DNA of 64,000 nt from Chromatiales bacterium (GCA_022360905.1 JAKSBX010000217.1:54094-118093), one strand, 5' to 3'. Positions 26,656 through 36,711 are shown, counted from the stretch's first letter. Numbers and translations: made by a program. Notes: generated by a model from the sequence alone, not told the origin.

Positions 26656-28365
26656 TTGTCACCTTCATCAAAACCACAAAAGCGCCGTTTTGGTCAAAAC
26701 AAAGGCCGCCATATCGATCCTAGCGCCCGGCAAACTGTTCGTCAGTTATTGGACAACATGCCGCGTCGGGCCGATCTGCTCATCGAAGCACTACACAAGT
26801 TACAGGATCATCTGGGTTACATCTCTAAGGATCTACTGAGTGCGCTCGCTGATGAGATGAATCTGTCCAGTGCTGAAGTCTATGAAGTAGCCAGCTTCTA
26901 CCACCATTTTGATCTGGTGGCTGAGGGTCAGCAACCGCCTCCTCCCTTGACAATCCGGGTCTGTGAATCCATTTCATGCAATCTTGCCGGTGCTGAAAAA
27001 CTGATTGACGCGCTGAGTAAGGCACTGGGTGACAAGCTGAGAATCCAGCGGGTTCCCTGTGTCGGACGGTGCCAGAGTGCACCGGTTGCGGTCGTCGGAA
27101 AATTACCGGTTTCTCAAGCTGATGTGAATAAAGTCCGTCAATTGGTTGAAACTGGCCAGACTGAACCCGATCTGCCCGATGGCTACATCAACTACAAAGC
27201 CTATTGTACGCAAGGTGGGTACAAGCTGCTGCAACAGATTCAGAGCAGCGAAACCGACAGTGATGAGCACTATCCATTATCCATAGAGCAGGTGATAGAG
27301 ACGCTGGAGAGTGCCAACTTGAGAGGCCTGGGTGGCGCCGGGTTTCCGGCTGGCCGAAAATGGCGAATTCTCAGAGATCAGCCTGCCCCCCGGTTGTTGG
27401 CAGTCAATATCGATGAGGGGGAACCCGGTACCTTTAAAGACCGTTTCTACCTGGAACAGGATCCCCACAGATTTTTAGAAGGCACTCTGATTGCTGCCAA
27501 GGTTGTCGGCATCAGTGAAATCTATATCTATTTAAGGGATGAATACGCCGCAATCCGCCATATGCTGGAACGGGAAATAGCCACCCTGCAGGCAGACCCA
27601 CCCTCTCCCCTACCGCCGATACATCTGCGCCGGGGTGCCGGTGCCTATATCTGCGGGGAAGAGTCGGCAATGATCGAGTCCATTGAGGGTAAGCGTGGCA
27701 TGCCTCGTCAGCGCCCCCCCTATGTGGCGCAGGTCGGTCTGTTTGGTCATCCGACCCTGGAACACAACATGGAAACGCTCTATTGGGTGCGTGAGCTATT
27801 GGAGAAAGGCGCCGACTGGTTTAGCCGACAGGGGCGAAATGGGCGGCATGGTCTGCGTAGTTTTTCAGTGAGTGGTCGAGTGAAAAATCCCGGCGTCTAT
27901 CTTGCACCGGCGGGCATCACTCTGTTGGAGCTGATTGATGAATACTGTGGCGGTATGCTCGAGGGTCATCAGCTCTACGCCTATTTTCCCGGAGGCGCAT
28001 CAGGCGGCATTCTGCCGGCATCTCTGGCAGATATTCCACTCGATTTCGATACTCTGCAACCCCACGGTTGTTTTATAGGTTCAGCCGCAATCATCGTGCT
28101 TTCACAACAGGATAGCGTACGAGATGCCGCGCTGAATGCGATGCGTTTTTTCGCTCACGAATCCTGCGGCCAGTGCACTCCTTGCCGGGTAGGTACAGAG
28201 AAGGCCGTTCACTTGATGGAGAAACAAACGTGGGACCGTAGCTTACTCGAAGAGCTCTCATCAGTCATGATCGACGCTTCAATTTGCGGTCTTGGCCAGG
28301 CCGCGCCTAACCCCATGCTGAGTGTCTTGAAATATTTTCCCCAGGAGTTCGATTATGGCGAGTGA
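26656..28365 (+). CDS. fdhB: NAD-dependent formate dehydrogenase, beta subunit (NuoE-NuoF fusion)
   Basis: This is the diaphorase subunit that passes electrons from formate oxidation to NAD+. The N-terminal NuoE-like part (residues ~20-165) has a 2Fe-2S site, CESISC and CVGRC. The NuoF-like part has the FMN/NADH motifs GGAGFPAGRKW and GAGAYICGEESA, and a 4Fe-4S site in ESCGQCTPCRVGTEK plus a later Cys (SICGLG). The TTG at 26656 gives 569 residues, about the length of the Methylorubrum Fdh1 beta subunit, with AAGAGA upstream. The track start at 26575 would translate promoter DNA. It overlaps fdhA by 11 nt. Confidence 0.92.
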   Translation: MSPSSKPQKRRFGQNKGRHIDPSARQTVRQLLDNMPRRADLLIEALHKLQDHLGYISKDLLSALADEMNLSSAEVYEVASFYHHFDLVAEGQQPPPPLTIRVCESISCNLAGAEKLIDALSKALGDKLRIQRVPCVGRCQSAPVAVVGKLPVSQADVNKVRQLVETGQTEPDLPDGYINYKAYCTQGGYKLLQQIQSSETDSDEHYPLSIEQVIETLESANLRGLGGAGFPAGRKWRILRDQPAPRLLAVNIDEGEPGTFKDRFYLEQDPHRFLEGTLIAAKVVGISEIYIYLRDEYAAIRHMLEREIATLQADPPSPLPPIHLRRGAGAYICGEESAMIESIEGKRGMPRQRPPYVAQVGLFGHPTLEHNMETLYWVRELLEKGADWFSRQGRNGRHGLRSFSVSGRVKNPGVYLAPAGITLLELIDEYCGGMLEGHQLYAYFPGGASGGILPASLADIPLDFDTLQPHGCFIGSAAIIVLSQQDSVRDAALNAMRFFAHESCGQCTPCRVGTEKAVHLMEKQTWDRSLLEELSSVMIDASICGLGQAAPNPMLSVLKYFPQEFDYGE

Positions 28366-31096
28366 CTCAAAGTCGGCACCAGCCTCAGTAAACTTTACGC
28401 TGGATGGCAACTCCATCAGAGCCATGCCTGGTGAAACGGTATTGAATGCAGCCCAACGGGCAGGTATCGAAATACCGCACCTCTGCTATAAGGAGGGTTT
28501 GAGAGCTGATGGAAACTGCCGTGCCTGTGTGGTTGAGATTGAAGGCGAGCGCGCCCTGGCCGCCTCATGCTGCAGGACGCCCACTGAGGGAATGGTGATC
28601 AACAGTCAAAGTAAACGGCCACGCAATGCCCAAAAACTGGTACTGGAACTGCTAAAATCGGATGTTGGGAAGAGTGACTACACACCCAACAATGAACTCG
28701 ACCATTGGTCGAAATTTCTGCAAGTCGGCAAACCCCGCTTCCCCACACGTCACCAACCTGCCCCTGATCACTCCCATCCAGCCATTGCAGTCAATCTCGA
28801 TGCCTGCATACAGTGCACCAGATGCTTGCGTGCCTGCCGTGAGATTCAGGTCAACAATGTCATTGGATATGCCCGACGGGGTTCCGCTTCTACGATTGTC
28901 TTCGATAGCGAAGAGCCGTTGGCCAACAGTAGCTGTGTAGCCTGTGGCGAGTGCGTGCAGGCCTGCCCCACCGGAGCATTGATGCCGGCGAAAGAGGCGG
29001 GCAAGGTAGAGACTGAAAAGCAGGTTGATTCCATCTGTCCATATTGCGGTGTTGGCTGCCAACTCACCTTCCATATCGATGAGAATCGCATCCGGTTTGT
29101 CACTGGGCGTGATGGTCCCGCCAATAAAAATCGGCTCTGTGTCAAAGGACGTTATGGATTCGATTACATCCACCACAAACATCGTCTGACGGTTCCGCTG
29201 ATTAGACGCGATGATGTGCCGAAACAAGCCGTACTGGCGCTCGATCACGAGAATCCTTTCGCAGATTTTCGCGAGGCCAGCTGGGAGGAGGCCCTCTCAT
29301 TTGCGGCCCAAGGTCTACGCAAGCTACGTGACACCCAAGGTCCTTCCGCATTGGCTGGATTCGGTTCGGCGAAAGGCTCAAACGAAGAGGCATATCTGTT
29401 TCAGAAACTGGTTCGGACCGGTTTCGGCAGCAACAATGTTGATCACTGCACCCGTCTATGTCACGCCTCGTCCGTGGTGGCGTTACTGGAAATGATCGGC
29501 TCTGGAGCCGTATCAAATCCAGTGGCAGATGTGGAGGATGCGGAAGTGATTCTGATCGTTGGTTCCAATACCACTGAGAATCATCCGGTCGCCGCCACTT
29601 TTATCAAGAACCAGGTAAAGGCGGGCAAGACACTGATCGTAATGGATCCCCGGCGTACCGCCATCGCCGGCCATGCCAGCCATTTTCTACAGTTCAAACC
29701 GGATACCGATGTCGCTCTGTTGAATGCCATCATGCATGCAGTCATAGATGAGGATCTGGTGGATCATGCTTTTATCGAGCAGCGGACCACGGGTTACCAA
29801 GCGCTGGAATCTCACCTTCGCGACTTCACTCCGGAAGTCATGGCGCCCATTTGCGGTATCGATGCCGAGACCATTCGTCAGGTGGCGAAAATCTACGCCG
29901 CATCCAAAGCCTCGATCATTTTGTGGGGTATGGGGGTTTCACAGCATGTACATGGAACGGACAATGCGCGTGCACTGATCTCATTGGCACTGATGACCGG
30001 CCAAATCGGTAGGCCTGGCACTGGACTCCACCCACTGCGCGGTCAGAATAATGTTCAGGGCGCATCTGATGTTGGACTGATCCCGATGGTGTTTCCCGAC
30101 TATCAACGTGTCGACAACCCGGAGGTTCGCCAAAAATTCGAAAATCTCTGGCAGACGACCCTCGATCCAAAGCCCGGCTTGACGGTGGTTGAGATAATGC
30201 ATGCGATCACGGATCAAACCATCCGGGGTATGTACATCATGGGTGAAAATCCTGCCATGTCGGATCCCAATCTGAATCATGCCCGTAAAGCGCTATCAAG
30301 CCTCCAGCATCTGGTGGTACAGGACATCTTCATGACCGAAACGGCCTGGTACGCCGATGTCATTCTCCCCGCCTCCGCTTTCGCAGAGAAGACCGGCAGC
30401 TTTACCAATACCGACCGACGGGTTCAACTCGGCCGGCAGGCGATCGAGCCACCGGGGGAAGCCCGACAGGATCTGCAGATCATCCAAGAGATGGCAAACA
30501 GAATGGGACTCGACTGGCACTATGAGCATCCCAAACAGGTGTTCGATGAGATGCGCCGGGCGATGCCAAGTATTGCCGGAATCAGCTGGGAACGCCTGCA
30601 GCAGAATGGCTCGGTCACCTACCCCTGTGAAGATGAAAATGATCCCGGTCAGGCTGTGATCTTTACCGAAACTTTTCCCACACCCTCCGGCAAAGCGAGC
30701 TTTACCCCCGCTCCATTTACTAACGCCGACGAACTGCCGGACCAGGAGTACCCCTGGGTGCTGATCACCGGCCGACAATTGGAGCATTGGCATACCGGCG
30801 CAATGACCCGTCGTGCCGAGATGCTGGACAAGATCGAGCCAGTTCCAGTGGCCAGTCTGCACCCTGAGGAGCTTTCGAGGCTGGCCATATCACCGGGCAG
30901 TCCGATCAAGCTTCAGTCCAGACGGGGCGTAGTCACTGCCTATGCTCGTGCAGACCAGGGCATCTCAAAGGGTCAGGTGTTCCTGCCGTTCTGCTATCAC
31001 GAGGCTGCAGCCAATCTGTTGACCAATGAAGCACTCGATCCATCCGCCAAAATCCCTGAGTTCAAATTCTGCGCAATTCAGGTTGCAGCGGGTTAA
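28355..31096 (+). CDS. fdhA: NAD-dependent formate dehydrogenase, alpha (catalytic) subunit
   Basis: This 913-residue molybdenum- or tungsten-pterin subunit oxidises formate to CO2. The N-terminal NuoG-like part carries a 2Fe-2S site (HLCYKEGLRADGNCRAC, later CC) and two 4Fe-4S motifs (CIQCTRCLRAC and CVACGECVQAC). The catalytic domain has its own cluster (CPYCGVGC) and the metal-ligand Cys in DHCTRLCHASS, so it is Cys-type rather than selenocysteine. It is fused and ordered like Fdh1/Fds enzymes. No fdsC/D accessory genes follow. It completes the C1 oxidation route that starts with XoxF and Fhc. Confidence 0.95.
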   Translation: MASDSKSAPASVNFTLDGNSIRAMPGETVLNAAQRAGIEIPHLCYKEGLRADGNCRACVVEIEGERALAASCCRTPTEGMVINSQSKRPRNAQKLVLELLKSDVGKSDYTPNNELDHWSKFLQVGKPRFPTRHQPAPDHSHPAIAVNLDACIQCTRCLRACREIQVNNVIGYARRGSASTIVFDSEEPLANSSCVACGECVQACPTGALMPAKEAGKVETEKQVDSICPYCGVGCQLTFHIDENRIRFVTGRDGPANKNRLCVKGRYGFDYIHHKHRLTVPLIRRDDVPKQAVLALDHENPFADFREASWEEALSFAAQGLRKLRDTQGPSALAGFGSAKGSNEEAYLFQKLVRTGFGSNNVDHCTRLCHASSVVALLEMIGSGAVSNPVADVEDAEVILIVGSNTTENHPVAATFIKNQVKAGKTLIVMDPRRTAIAGHASHFLQFKPDTDVALLNAIMHAVIDEDLVDHAFIEQRTTGYQALESHLRDFTPEVMAPICGIDAETIRQVAKIYAASKASIILWGMGVSQHVHGTDNARALISLALMTGQIGRPGTGLHPLRGQNNVQGASDVGLIPMVFPDYQRVDNPEVRQKFENLWQTTLDPKPGLTVVEIMHAITDQTIRGMYIMGENPAMSDPNLNHARKALSSLQHLVVQDIFMTETAWYADVILPASAFAEKTGSFTNTDRRVQLGRQAIEPPGEARQDLQIIQEMANRMGLDWHYEHPKQVFDEMRRAMPSIAGISWERLQQNGSVTYPCEDENDPGQAVIFTETFPTPSGKASFTPAPFTNADELPDQEYPWVLITGRQLEHWHTGAMTRRAEMLDKIEPVPVASLHPEELSRLAISPGSPIKLQSRRGVVTAYARADQGISKGQVFLPFCYHEAAANLLTNEALDPSAKIPEFKFCAIQVAAG

Positions 31097-31354
31097 CCGG
31101 ACGATGGGAAATTACAAACATGAGACAAAAAAAAACAGTTGTGGCATTTCTGTTACAGTTTTTCAGCTTAGATACAACAGATCATGGAACAGCAGAAATT
31201 TCGTAATTGGAAATGAAGTTTAAATACTTTGCAATCAACAAGTTATGAGATTTTGCCCCAGGTTGGCCCATAATCTGCCTTCGGAATGAAATACGCCAAA
31301 AAAATGTAACTCACTATGGCGTTGTAAATCACCAATATTTCCGGAGAAGCGAAC

Positions 31355-32530
31355 GTGACCAGCAAGAAAATTTCACTCATATTGAGCAGTACAGTGCTAA
31401 CAGCTTTTTCAATCTCTGCCCAGGCAGTTTCATGGGACACAGGAGATTGGAAATTGAGTCTAGCGGGCAATGTAAATGCACATTATGTGTATACCACGTG
31501 TGATGCCGGCGATCTTCAGAGTGGTGGCACTACTTTAACGAGTCTTCAGTGCGCAGGGGCGGTGGATGAAGACGGAAACCCAGATGATGTTTCCTCTGTA
31601 CAGAATGGTCTTTTACCCGCTGCGTTAGTATTCAGTGCGGGCACCAATCAAGATGGTTACGATCTGAATGCAACCATCGGTGTGTTCTATGGCACCAACA
31701 GTAACGAAGCCTTAGGTTTCTCTACGGTTGATGCCCGTCAGGTATTTCTGACCTTCGGTAATGAGGGCATGGGTAGTTTTAAATTCGGCCGAGACTTCGG
31801 CCTTTACGGTTTCGATGCAATAATCGCAGATATGTCTTTGATCGGTATCGGTGCCGGCTTCACACCAGCAGAGCCGGGGCACACCACGTTGGGTGGCTTA
31901 GGCTTCGGATATGTCTATGTCGACCGCCTGACACAGATCAACTATACAACTCCATCGCTCAACGGACTGACCGGTACCATCGGTATCTTTCAGCCAATGG
32001 ATGCAAATGGAGGCGAAAGCGGCAGCAACCCGGGGTTCCACGGTAAGGTTGCTTACGGTTGGAAGGGATCCGTTCCCGGAAACGTCTCCGCAACTTTTCT
32101 TACCCAGGATATCATTACCGATGCAGGCACATCAGAATCGATTACCGGTTTCGATCTGTTTGGTAAAGTCGATGTCGGCGACGTCGGTGTAGCTGCCTCC
32201 TTCTTCAGCGGTGAAGGCATGAGTACACTGGCTCTTGGCGGACTGGTTCTACCAGGTTTCGATGCAACAGACGGCACCCCAGAAGAATCACAGGGCTATA
32301 TGTTGCAGGGCACCTATAAACTTAACAAAACCAAACTGGGCCTAAACTACTCTTTCAGCGAGAGTGATGAACTGGTTGAGGTTGAAAATACCCGTATCAC
32401 TGTTGGCGCATACCATAGCTTAACTTCCAATCTGACACTACTTGCCGAGTTCTCCTCACTGGAGAGCGAACTCTCTGCTGGTTCGGATGAATCTAACAGC
32501 TTCAATGTGGGTGCCTTCATGTCATTTTAA
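31355..32530 (+). CDS. Outer-membrane porin (Gram-negative general porin family)
   Basis: This 391-residue protein has a signal peptide ending near residue 24 (AQAVSWDTG) and alternating beta-strand texture ending in Phe (NVGAFMSF), typical of 16-strand trimeric porins. Stretches such as FKFGRDFGLYGFD and GYVYVDRLTQINYTTPS match Neisserial-type porins. It lies after the formate dehydrogenase operon with a 258-bp gap and has its own terminator. A weak TTGGCCC-N5-CTGC site upstream is not convincing. It probably admits small solutes such as alcohols or anions. Confidence 0.9.
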   Translation: MTSKKISLILSSTVLTAFSISAQAVSWDTGDWKLSLAGNVNAHYVYTTCDAGDLQSGGTTLTSLQCAGAVDEDGNPDDVSSVQNGLLPAALVFSAGTNQDGYDLNATIGVFYGTNSNEALGFSTVDARQVFLTFGNEGMGSFKFGRDFGLYGFDAIIADMSLIGIGAGFTPAEPGHTTLGGLGFGYVYVDRLTQINYTTPSLNGLTGTIGIFQPMDANGGESGSNPGFHGKVAYGWKGSVPGNVSATFLTQDIITDAGTSESITGFDLFGKVDVGDVGVAASFFSGEGMSTLALGGLVLPGFDATDGTPEESQGYMLQGTYKLNKTKLGLNYSFSESDELVEVENTRITVGAYHSLTSNLTLLAEFSSLESELSAGSDESNSFNVGAFMSF

Positions 32531-32588
32531 GTGACCGAACAGATCGTGCTTATTAAGTAAATCGTAAACTATTCAGTTCCTCCACCCT

Positions 32589-32637
32589 TAATGCCCTCCT
32601 CATGACTTTCCCCAAGTCATGAAGGGCATTTTTTTTG
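32589..32637 (+). terminator. Rho-independent terminator after the porin
   Basis: A long stem (AATGCCCT, then CATGACTT, pairing with AAGTCATG and AGGGCATT) is followed by eight T residues. It is the clearest intrinsic terminator in the window. Confidence 0.93.
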
Positions 32638-32775
32638 ATAACAAGATAATCACTTTGAGTTTAAAGAACTCTCCAGCGATTACAGGTCCGTTCGTTGTGG
32701 TTAAAAATGTTAGTTGTCATTATTCTTAAATAATTAAATCATAATTGTCCTGACGTATACCGGATTAGGGCCTGC

Positions 32776-33618
32776 TTATTCAGATTTTTTCGAATCGGCA
32801 GCGAACTGCTGAACTGCCCAGGCAACATCTGCAGCTTGGCGGTTCTGCCACACATCATGGACACGGAACAGATCCACTCCGGCTATCACACCAAGTGCGG
32901 TAGTGCTACAAGTTGCCGGAATCAATTGATGGGGATTGCTGACCTCACAGAGTGACCCCATAAAACCCTTGCGACTGGCTCCCAGCATTAATGGATAGCC
33001 CATTGCCTTTAGCTGCTTAAGATGTGCAAGAAGTTGTAGGTTGTGTCTCCTTCCTTTGCCAAATCCGATACCAGGATCAATCACAATTGATTCTCTCGAT
33101 ACACCGGCTTTGACTGCGGCTTCGATTCTGCTTTCAAGAAATCTCATCACTTCGGATATCACGTCTTTGTAAACAGGGTTTCGCTGCATCATCTCCGGAC
33201 TGCCTTGCATATGCATCAGTACAATCGTTACACCGGTAGACGCCGCAAGGGCAAACATCTCAGGGTCGTCTCTTCCCGCAGAAATGTCATTGATCACTCC
33301 TGCCCCTTGCTCAATGGCTTTGGCAGCAACTTCACTCTTTGTGGTATCGATACTGATTGGGATATCGGCAGGGAGACGATCAGCTAAGCCGATTATGGTA
33401 TCGAGAACGCGATCAATCTGCTCCGCTACACTGATTCTTTTAGCGCCTGGCCTGGTGGACTCTCCGCCTATATCGATGATGTCCGCCCCCTCCCCGATCA
33501 TCTCCAAACCACGCGCTACAGCCTTGTCTGTGTCATAACGGCCCCCATCGGAAAAACTGTCTGGCGTGAGGTTCAGAACCCCCATAATTTGTGGGCGTGA
33601 AAATTCTTTAATGAACAT
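32776..33618 (-). CDS. folP: Dihydropteroate synthase
   Basis: This 280-residue TIM-barrel enzyme joins a dihydropterin pyrophosphate to p-aminobenzoate. Motifs: MGVLNLTPDSFSDGG, DIIDIGGESTRPGA, ISIDTTKSEVA, VLMHMQGSPEMMQ, DPGIGFGK and GASRKGFMG; all key loops are present. It stands alone rather than beside ftsH/glmM, where gammaproteobacterial folP usually lies, and near a DmrB-like gene. It may therefore be a second copy serving H4MPT cofactor synthesis; this is inference. Confidence 0.9.
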   Translation of the reverse strand: MFIKEFSRPQIMGVLNLTPDSFSDGGRYDTDKAVARGLEMIGEGADIIDIGGESTRPGAKRISVAEQIDRVLDTIIGLADRLPADIPISIDTTKSEVAAKAIEQGAGVINDISAGRDDPEMFALAASTGVTIVLMHMQGSPEMMQRNPVYKDVISEVMRFLESRIEAAVKAGVSRESIVIDPGIGFGKGRRHNLQLLAHLKQLKAMGYPLMLGASRKGFMGSLCEVSNPHQLIPATCSTTALGVIAGVDLFRVHDVWQNRQAADVAWAVQQFAADSKKSE

Positions 33619-33783
33619 AGGGTTAACCCTAATTTATCACGGAATTACATTTGTCAATTTAGTGAACTTGTCATAAACTTGATACTCAATTGAAGATATA
33701 CATTCTTTATATTAATAAAACAAAAAATTCATAACTACGGATAGACGATTTGTATTTTTTATACCGGTAATTAGGAGAGAATT

Positions 33784-35742
33784 GTGGAGAGTTCCATCCT
33801 TCATAAGGATATCAGTAGTCATGAAGATCTGGTGCGGGCCGCTTTGAGTGGTAGCCACGTCGTTCAGTCTGCCGATATCGATGAGATCACTCTCCGTTCC
33901 TGGCGTCGTTGCACAGACGAATACGGTCTCGATCCGGGCACTTCACCCGATCCTGTTATCATCGATCGCCAAGATCTGCGTGAGCGCCTGCAGAAGTACG
34001 AGCGATTACTGGATATAGCTCGTATTGAGATGACCGATCTCTATCAGCAACTGGCGGGTTCCGGTCATGCAATCATGCTGACTGACAAGGATGGCATTCT
34101 GTTGAACTTCATCGGTGATCCACAGTTTACCGACGCGGCAGCCCATGCAGGCATGCAACTAGGTGCTGTGTGGAGCGAAACGGTTCAAGGCACCAATGGC
34201 ATGGGAACCTGCCTGATCGAACAGAAACCTCTGGTCATCCATAAGCAATCCCATTTTTTTGCCCGCAATGCCAGTTTGACCTGCTCCGCTGCACCGATCT
34301 TCGATCCTCATGGAGAAATTCTCGCGGTACTCGATGCCTCCAGTGAATCTAAAATGGCCCAACAACATACCATGGTGTTGTTGAACATGTCGGCCCAGGT
34401 AATCGAAAACCGGGTCTTCTTCTGTGCCATGAAAGAGGCCTTTGTACTGCGCTTTCACTCTCGCTCCGAATTTATCAGCACACTCGGTGAAGGTGCCATT
34501 GCATTCAATACCGAAGGGGAAATTCAGGCGATCAACAGAAGCGCCATGTTTCAGCTTAATTTAGATTCACCACATGATATTGTCGGTCACCATATACAAC
34601 AACATTTCACGACATCGCTTACATCTTTACTAAAACAGGCGAATACTCACGCATTCCCGATTCGAGAGACACAGCATGGCAAGCGTTTCTTCGCCACGCT
34701 CCAATTACCTGAAAAGACCTGCCGCAAACAACAACGTGCTGCCCCCTGGGAAGCCAAAAGTTCACAGCTAAAAACCACATCCAGGCCTGCTCCTGACGCT
34801 TTGAACGCACTGCATTTCAATGAACCGCGCATGGCCCGCAATGTGAAAACAGCGGTCAAACTGATAGAACGGGATATTCCCTGCATGCTGTTTGGCGAGA
34901 CAGGCACAGGCAAGGAGATGTTTGCGCGCGCACTGCATAATACCAGTTCGCGTTACAACAATGCCTTCGTTGCAGTCAACTGCGCCTCTTTGCCTGAAAG
35001 CCTGATTGAGAGTGAGCTGTTTGGTTATCGGCCAGGTGCATTTACTGGCGCAAACCGTGAAGGCAGCCGGGGTAAAATACTTCAGGCAGATGGCGGCACC
35101 CTGTTTCTGGATGAAATCGGTGATATGCCCTTGCACCTTCAAGCCAGATTGCTGAGAGTGCTTGAGGAGCGTGAGGTCACACCACTCGGCGGAGAAAAAC
35201 CCGTCAGAGTTTCCATAAAGTTGATCAGTGCCACCCACCATGATATTCAAAGCATGGTCGAAGACGGGACGTTTCGCGAAGACCTCTACTACCGTTTACA
35301 TGGCCTCTCCCTAACCATGCCTGCGCTGAGAGATCGAACCGACAAGGTTGATCTGATCAAACATCTCGGTCAGCTGGAAGCCGGTACAAATGAAGCATTA
35401 CAATGGGACCCGGAGGCACTGAAAATACTTGAAAACTTCCGTTGGCCCGGCAACATCAGGCAGCTACGAAACGTCATGCGTACCGTTACCGCACTATGTG
35501 AAGACAACAGGGTAACCCCGGATGACTTACCGGATGAAGTTCGGGAAACCACTTTCTACGATGAGCTATCGGAAAGCTCAGAGGCCCCCCTCAATGCACT
35601 GGCAATTGCAGAAAGGGATGCCTTGTTGGTCGAACTGGAAGAGATGCACTGGAATATCAGCCGGGTTGCCAAAAAGCTCGATCTGAGCAGGAATACACTC
35701 TACCGGCGGATGAAGAGATTTGGTATATCACCACCCAGATAG
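33784..35742 (+). CDS. Sigma-54-dependent transcriptional activator, AcoR-like
   Basis: This 652-residue activator has an N-terminal AcoR-type region with a GAF-like sensor (residues ~80-200), a PAS-like segment (~230-300), a central AAA+ domain (~350-580) with Walker A GETGTGKE, the sigma-54 contact loop GAFTGA and Walker B GGTLFLDEIGD, and a C-terminal Fis-type helix-turn-helix (NISRVAKKLDLSRNTLYRRMKRFG). It starts with GTG behind AGGAGA. There is no receiver domain, so it probably senses a small molecule directly. Sigma-54 promoters before xoxF, the PQQ ABC operon and fdh are likely targets (inferred). Confidence 0.93.
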   Translation: MESSILHKDISSHEDLVRAALSGSHVVQSADIDEITLRSWRRCTDEYGLDPGTSPDPVIIDRQDLRERLQKYERLLDIARIEMTDLYQQLAGSGHAIMLTDKDGILLNFIGDPQFTDAAAHAGMQLGAVWSETVQGTNGMGTCLIEQKPLVIHKQSHFFARNASLTCSAAPIFDPHGEILAVLDASSESKMAQQHTMVLLNMSAQVIENRVFFCAMKEAFVLRFHSRSEFISTLGEGAIAFNTEGEIQAINRSAMFQLNLDSPHDIVGHHIQQHFTTSLTSLLKQANTHAFPIRETQHGKRFFATLQLPEKTCRKQQRAAPWEAKSSQLKTTSRPAPDALNALHFNEPRMARNVKTAVKLIERDIPCMLFGETGTGKEMFARALHNTSSRYNNAFVAVNCASLPESLIESELFGYRPGAFTGANREGSRGKILQADGGTLFLDEIGDMPLHLQARLLRVLEEREVTPLGGEKPVRVSIKLISATHHDIQSMVEDGTFREDLYYRLHGLSLTMPALRDRTDKVDLIKHLGQLEAGTNEALQWDPEALKILENFRWPGNIRQLRNVMRTVTALCEDNRVTPDDLPDEVRETTFYDELSESSEAPLNALAIAERDALLVELEEMHWNISRVAKKLDLSRNTLYRRMKRFGISPPR

Positions 35743-36130
35743 CGAGCTCAAACTCTCCCATAACAGATTCAAGACTCATACCACCCACTTCAGCGATTCC
35801 CGTTGATTGTGTCTTACTTTTCAGTTCTGGGCCATTCAAACCATTGAGAACCGCCAGTCCAACCAGGATTGCGTCGCCATTGGCCTTATTATTGCTGCGG
35901 CATATTCATAGTGGCTGGTAGACTGATAAATCTAACCAGCAGCTGACGATGTATGAGAACTTTATACATAAAAAAACAGATGATTAGACCAATAGATAGT
36001 TATCGTTCACAGTAATAGAGTAACCGCAATCATCAAATCACCAATTGGGCGCCTCGATTAATAACTGTAGATATCTTTGATTAACAAGCGATTTTCGATA
36101 AGAACAATGAAACTATGAGATGTAAATACC
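35743..36130. other. Non-coding gap between the activator gene and dmrB
   Basis: A 388-bp stretch, AT-rich in its second half. I see no gene, terminator or clear operator. It should hold the dmrB promoter. Confidence 0.5.
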
Positions 36131-36661
36131 ATGGCTAAATATGACCGACCAAGAGAAGCTTGGGCGATTACCGGGTCCGGACACTACCTCAAAGAGTCTC
36201 TGGCACTGGCAGCACAACGCCCTAAGGTCGATTTGTTTCTCAGTAAGGCAGCTGCTGAAGTGTTGCCGATGTATGACATTGATATGCAGGTGTTACGCGA
36301 ACGATTCACCTGTTTTCGTGATACCACGGCAAGCGCATCACCTGTTGGACTGTTTTACCAGGGCCGCTATGATCGATTGATCATCGCCCCGGCGACATCA
36401 AATACGGTAGCGAAAATGGTTTGGGGAATCGCAGACACTCTGGTTACCAACATCTATGCCCAGGCAGGCAAATGCCGTATACCCAGCATCGTCTTTGCCT
36501 GTGATACCGAACCTGAGATGATGACAGAAGCACCAGGTGGCCAGGTGCCTGTCTACCCGAGAAAGATCGATCTGGAGAATGTTACCCGTCTCATGTCGTT
36601 TGAATATACCACGGTAGCCACCAGTTACAATCAACTGGTAACTGCGCTGGATAATTATTAG
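36131..36661 (+). CDS. dmrB: DmrB-like flavoprotein (probable dihydromethanopterin reductase)
   Basis: This 176-residue FMN-binding protein of the UbiX/archaeoflavoprotein type has an N-terminal Rossmann-like start (AWAITGSGHYLKESL) and the core stretch DRLIIAPATSNTVAKMVWGIADTLVTN. DmrB proteins reduce dihydromethanopterin to the active tetrahydro form used by the Fhc pathway. That role fits this locus. UbiX/Pad1-like prenyltransferases and EpiD/Dfp decarboxylases share the fold, so the assignment is by likeness and context. It is monocistronic and ends before an inverted-repeat element. Confidence 0.8.
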   Translation: MAKYDRPREAWAITGSGHYLKESLALAAQRPKVDLFLSKAAAEVLPMYDIDMQVLRERFTCFRDTTASASPVGLFYQGRYDRLIIAPATSNTVAKMVWGIADTLVTNIYAQAGKCRIPSIVFACDTEPEMMTEAPGGQVPVYPRKIDLENVTRLMSFEYTTVATSYNQLVTALDNY

Positions 36662-36711
36662 CGGGTATTTATTAGACCCAGCCGATATCTTGCAGTGGAT
36701 AGCTTGCTATT

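Noticed and set aside
31263-31279. Sigma-54 promoter for the porin
   Set aside because: TTGGCCC-N5-CTGC has the right spacing but several mismatches; GG-N10-GC alone is common by chance.
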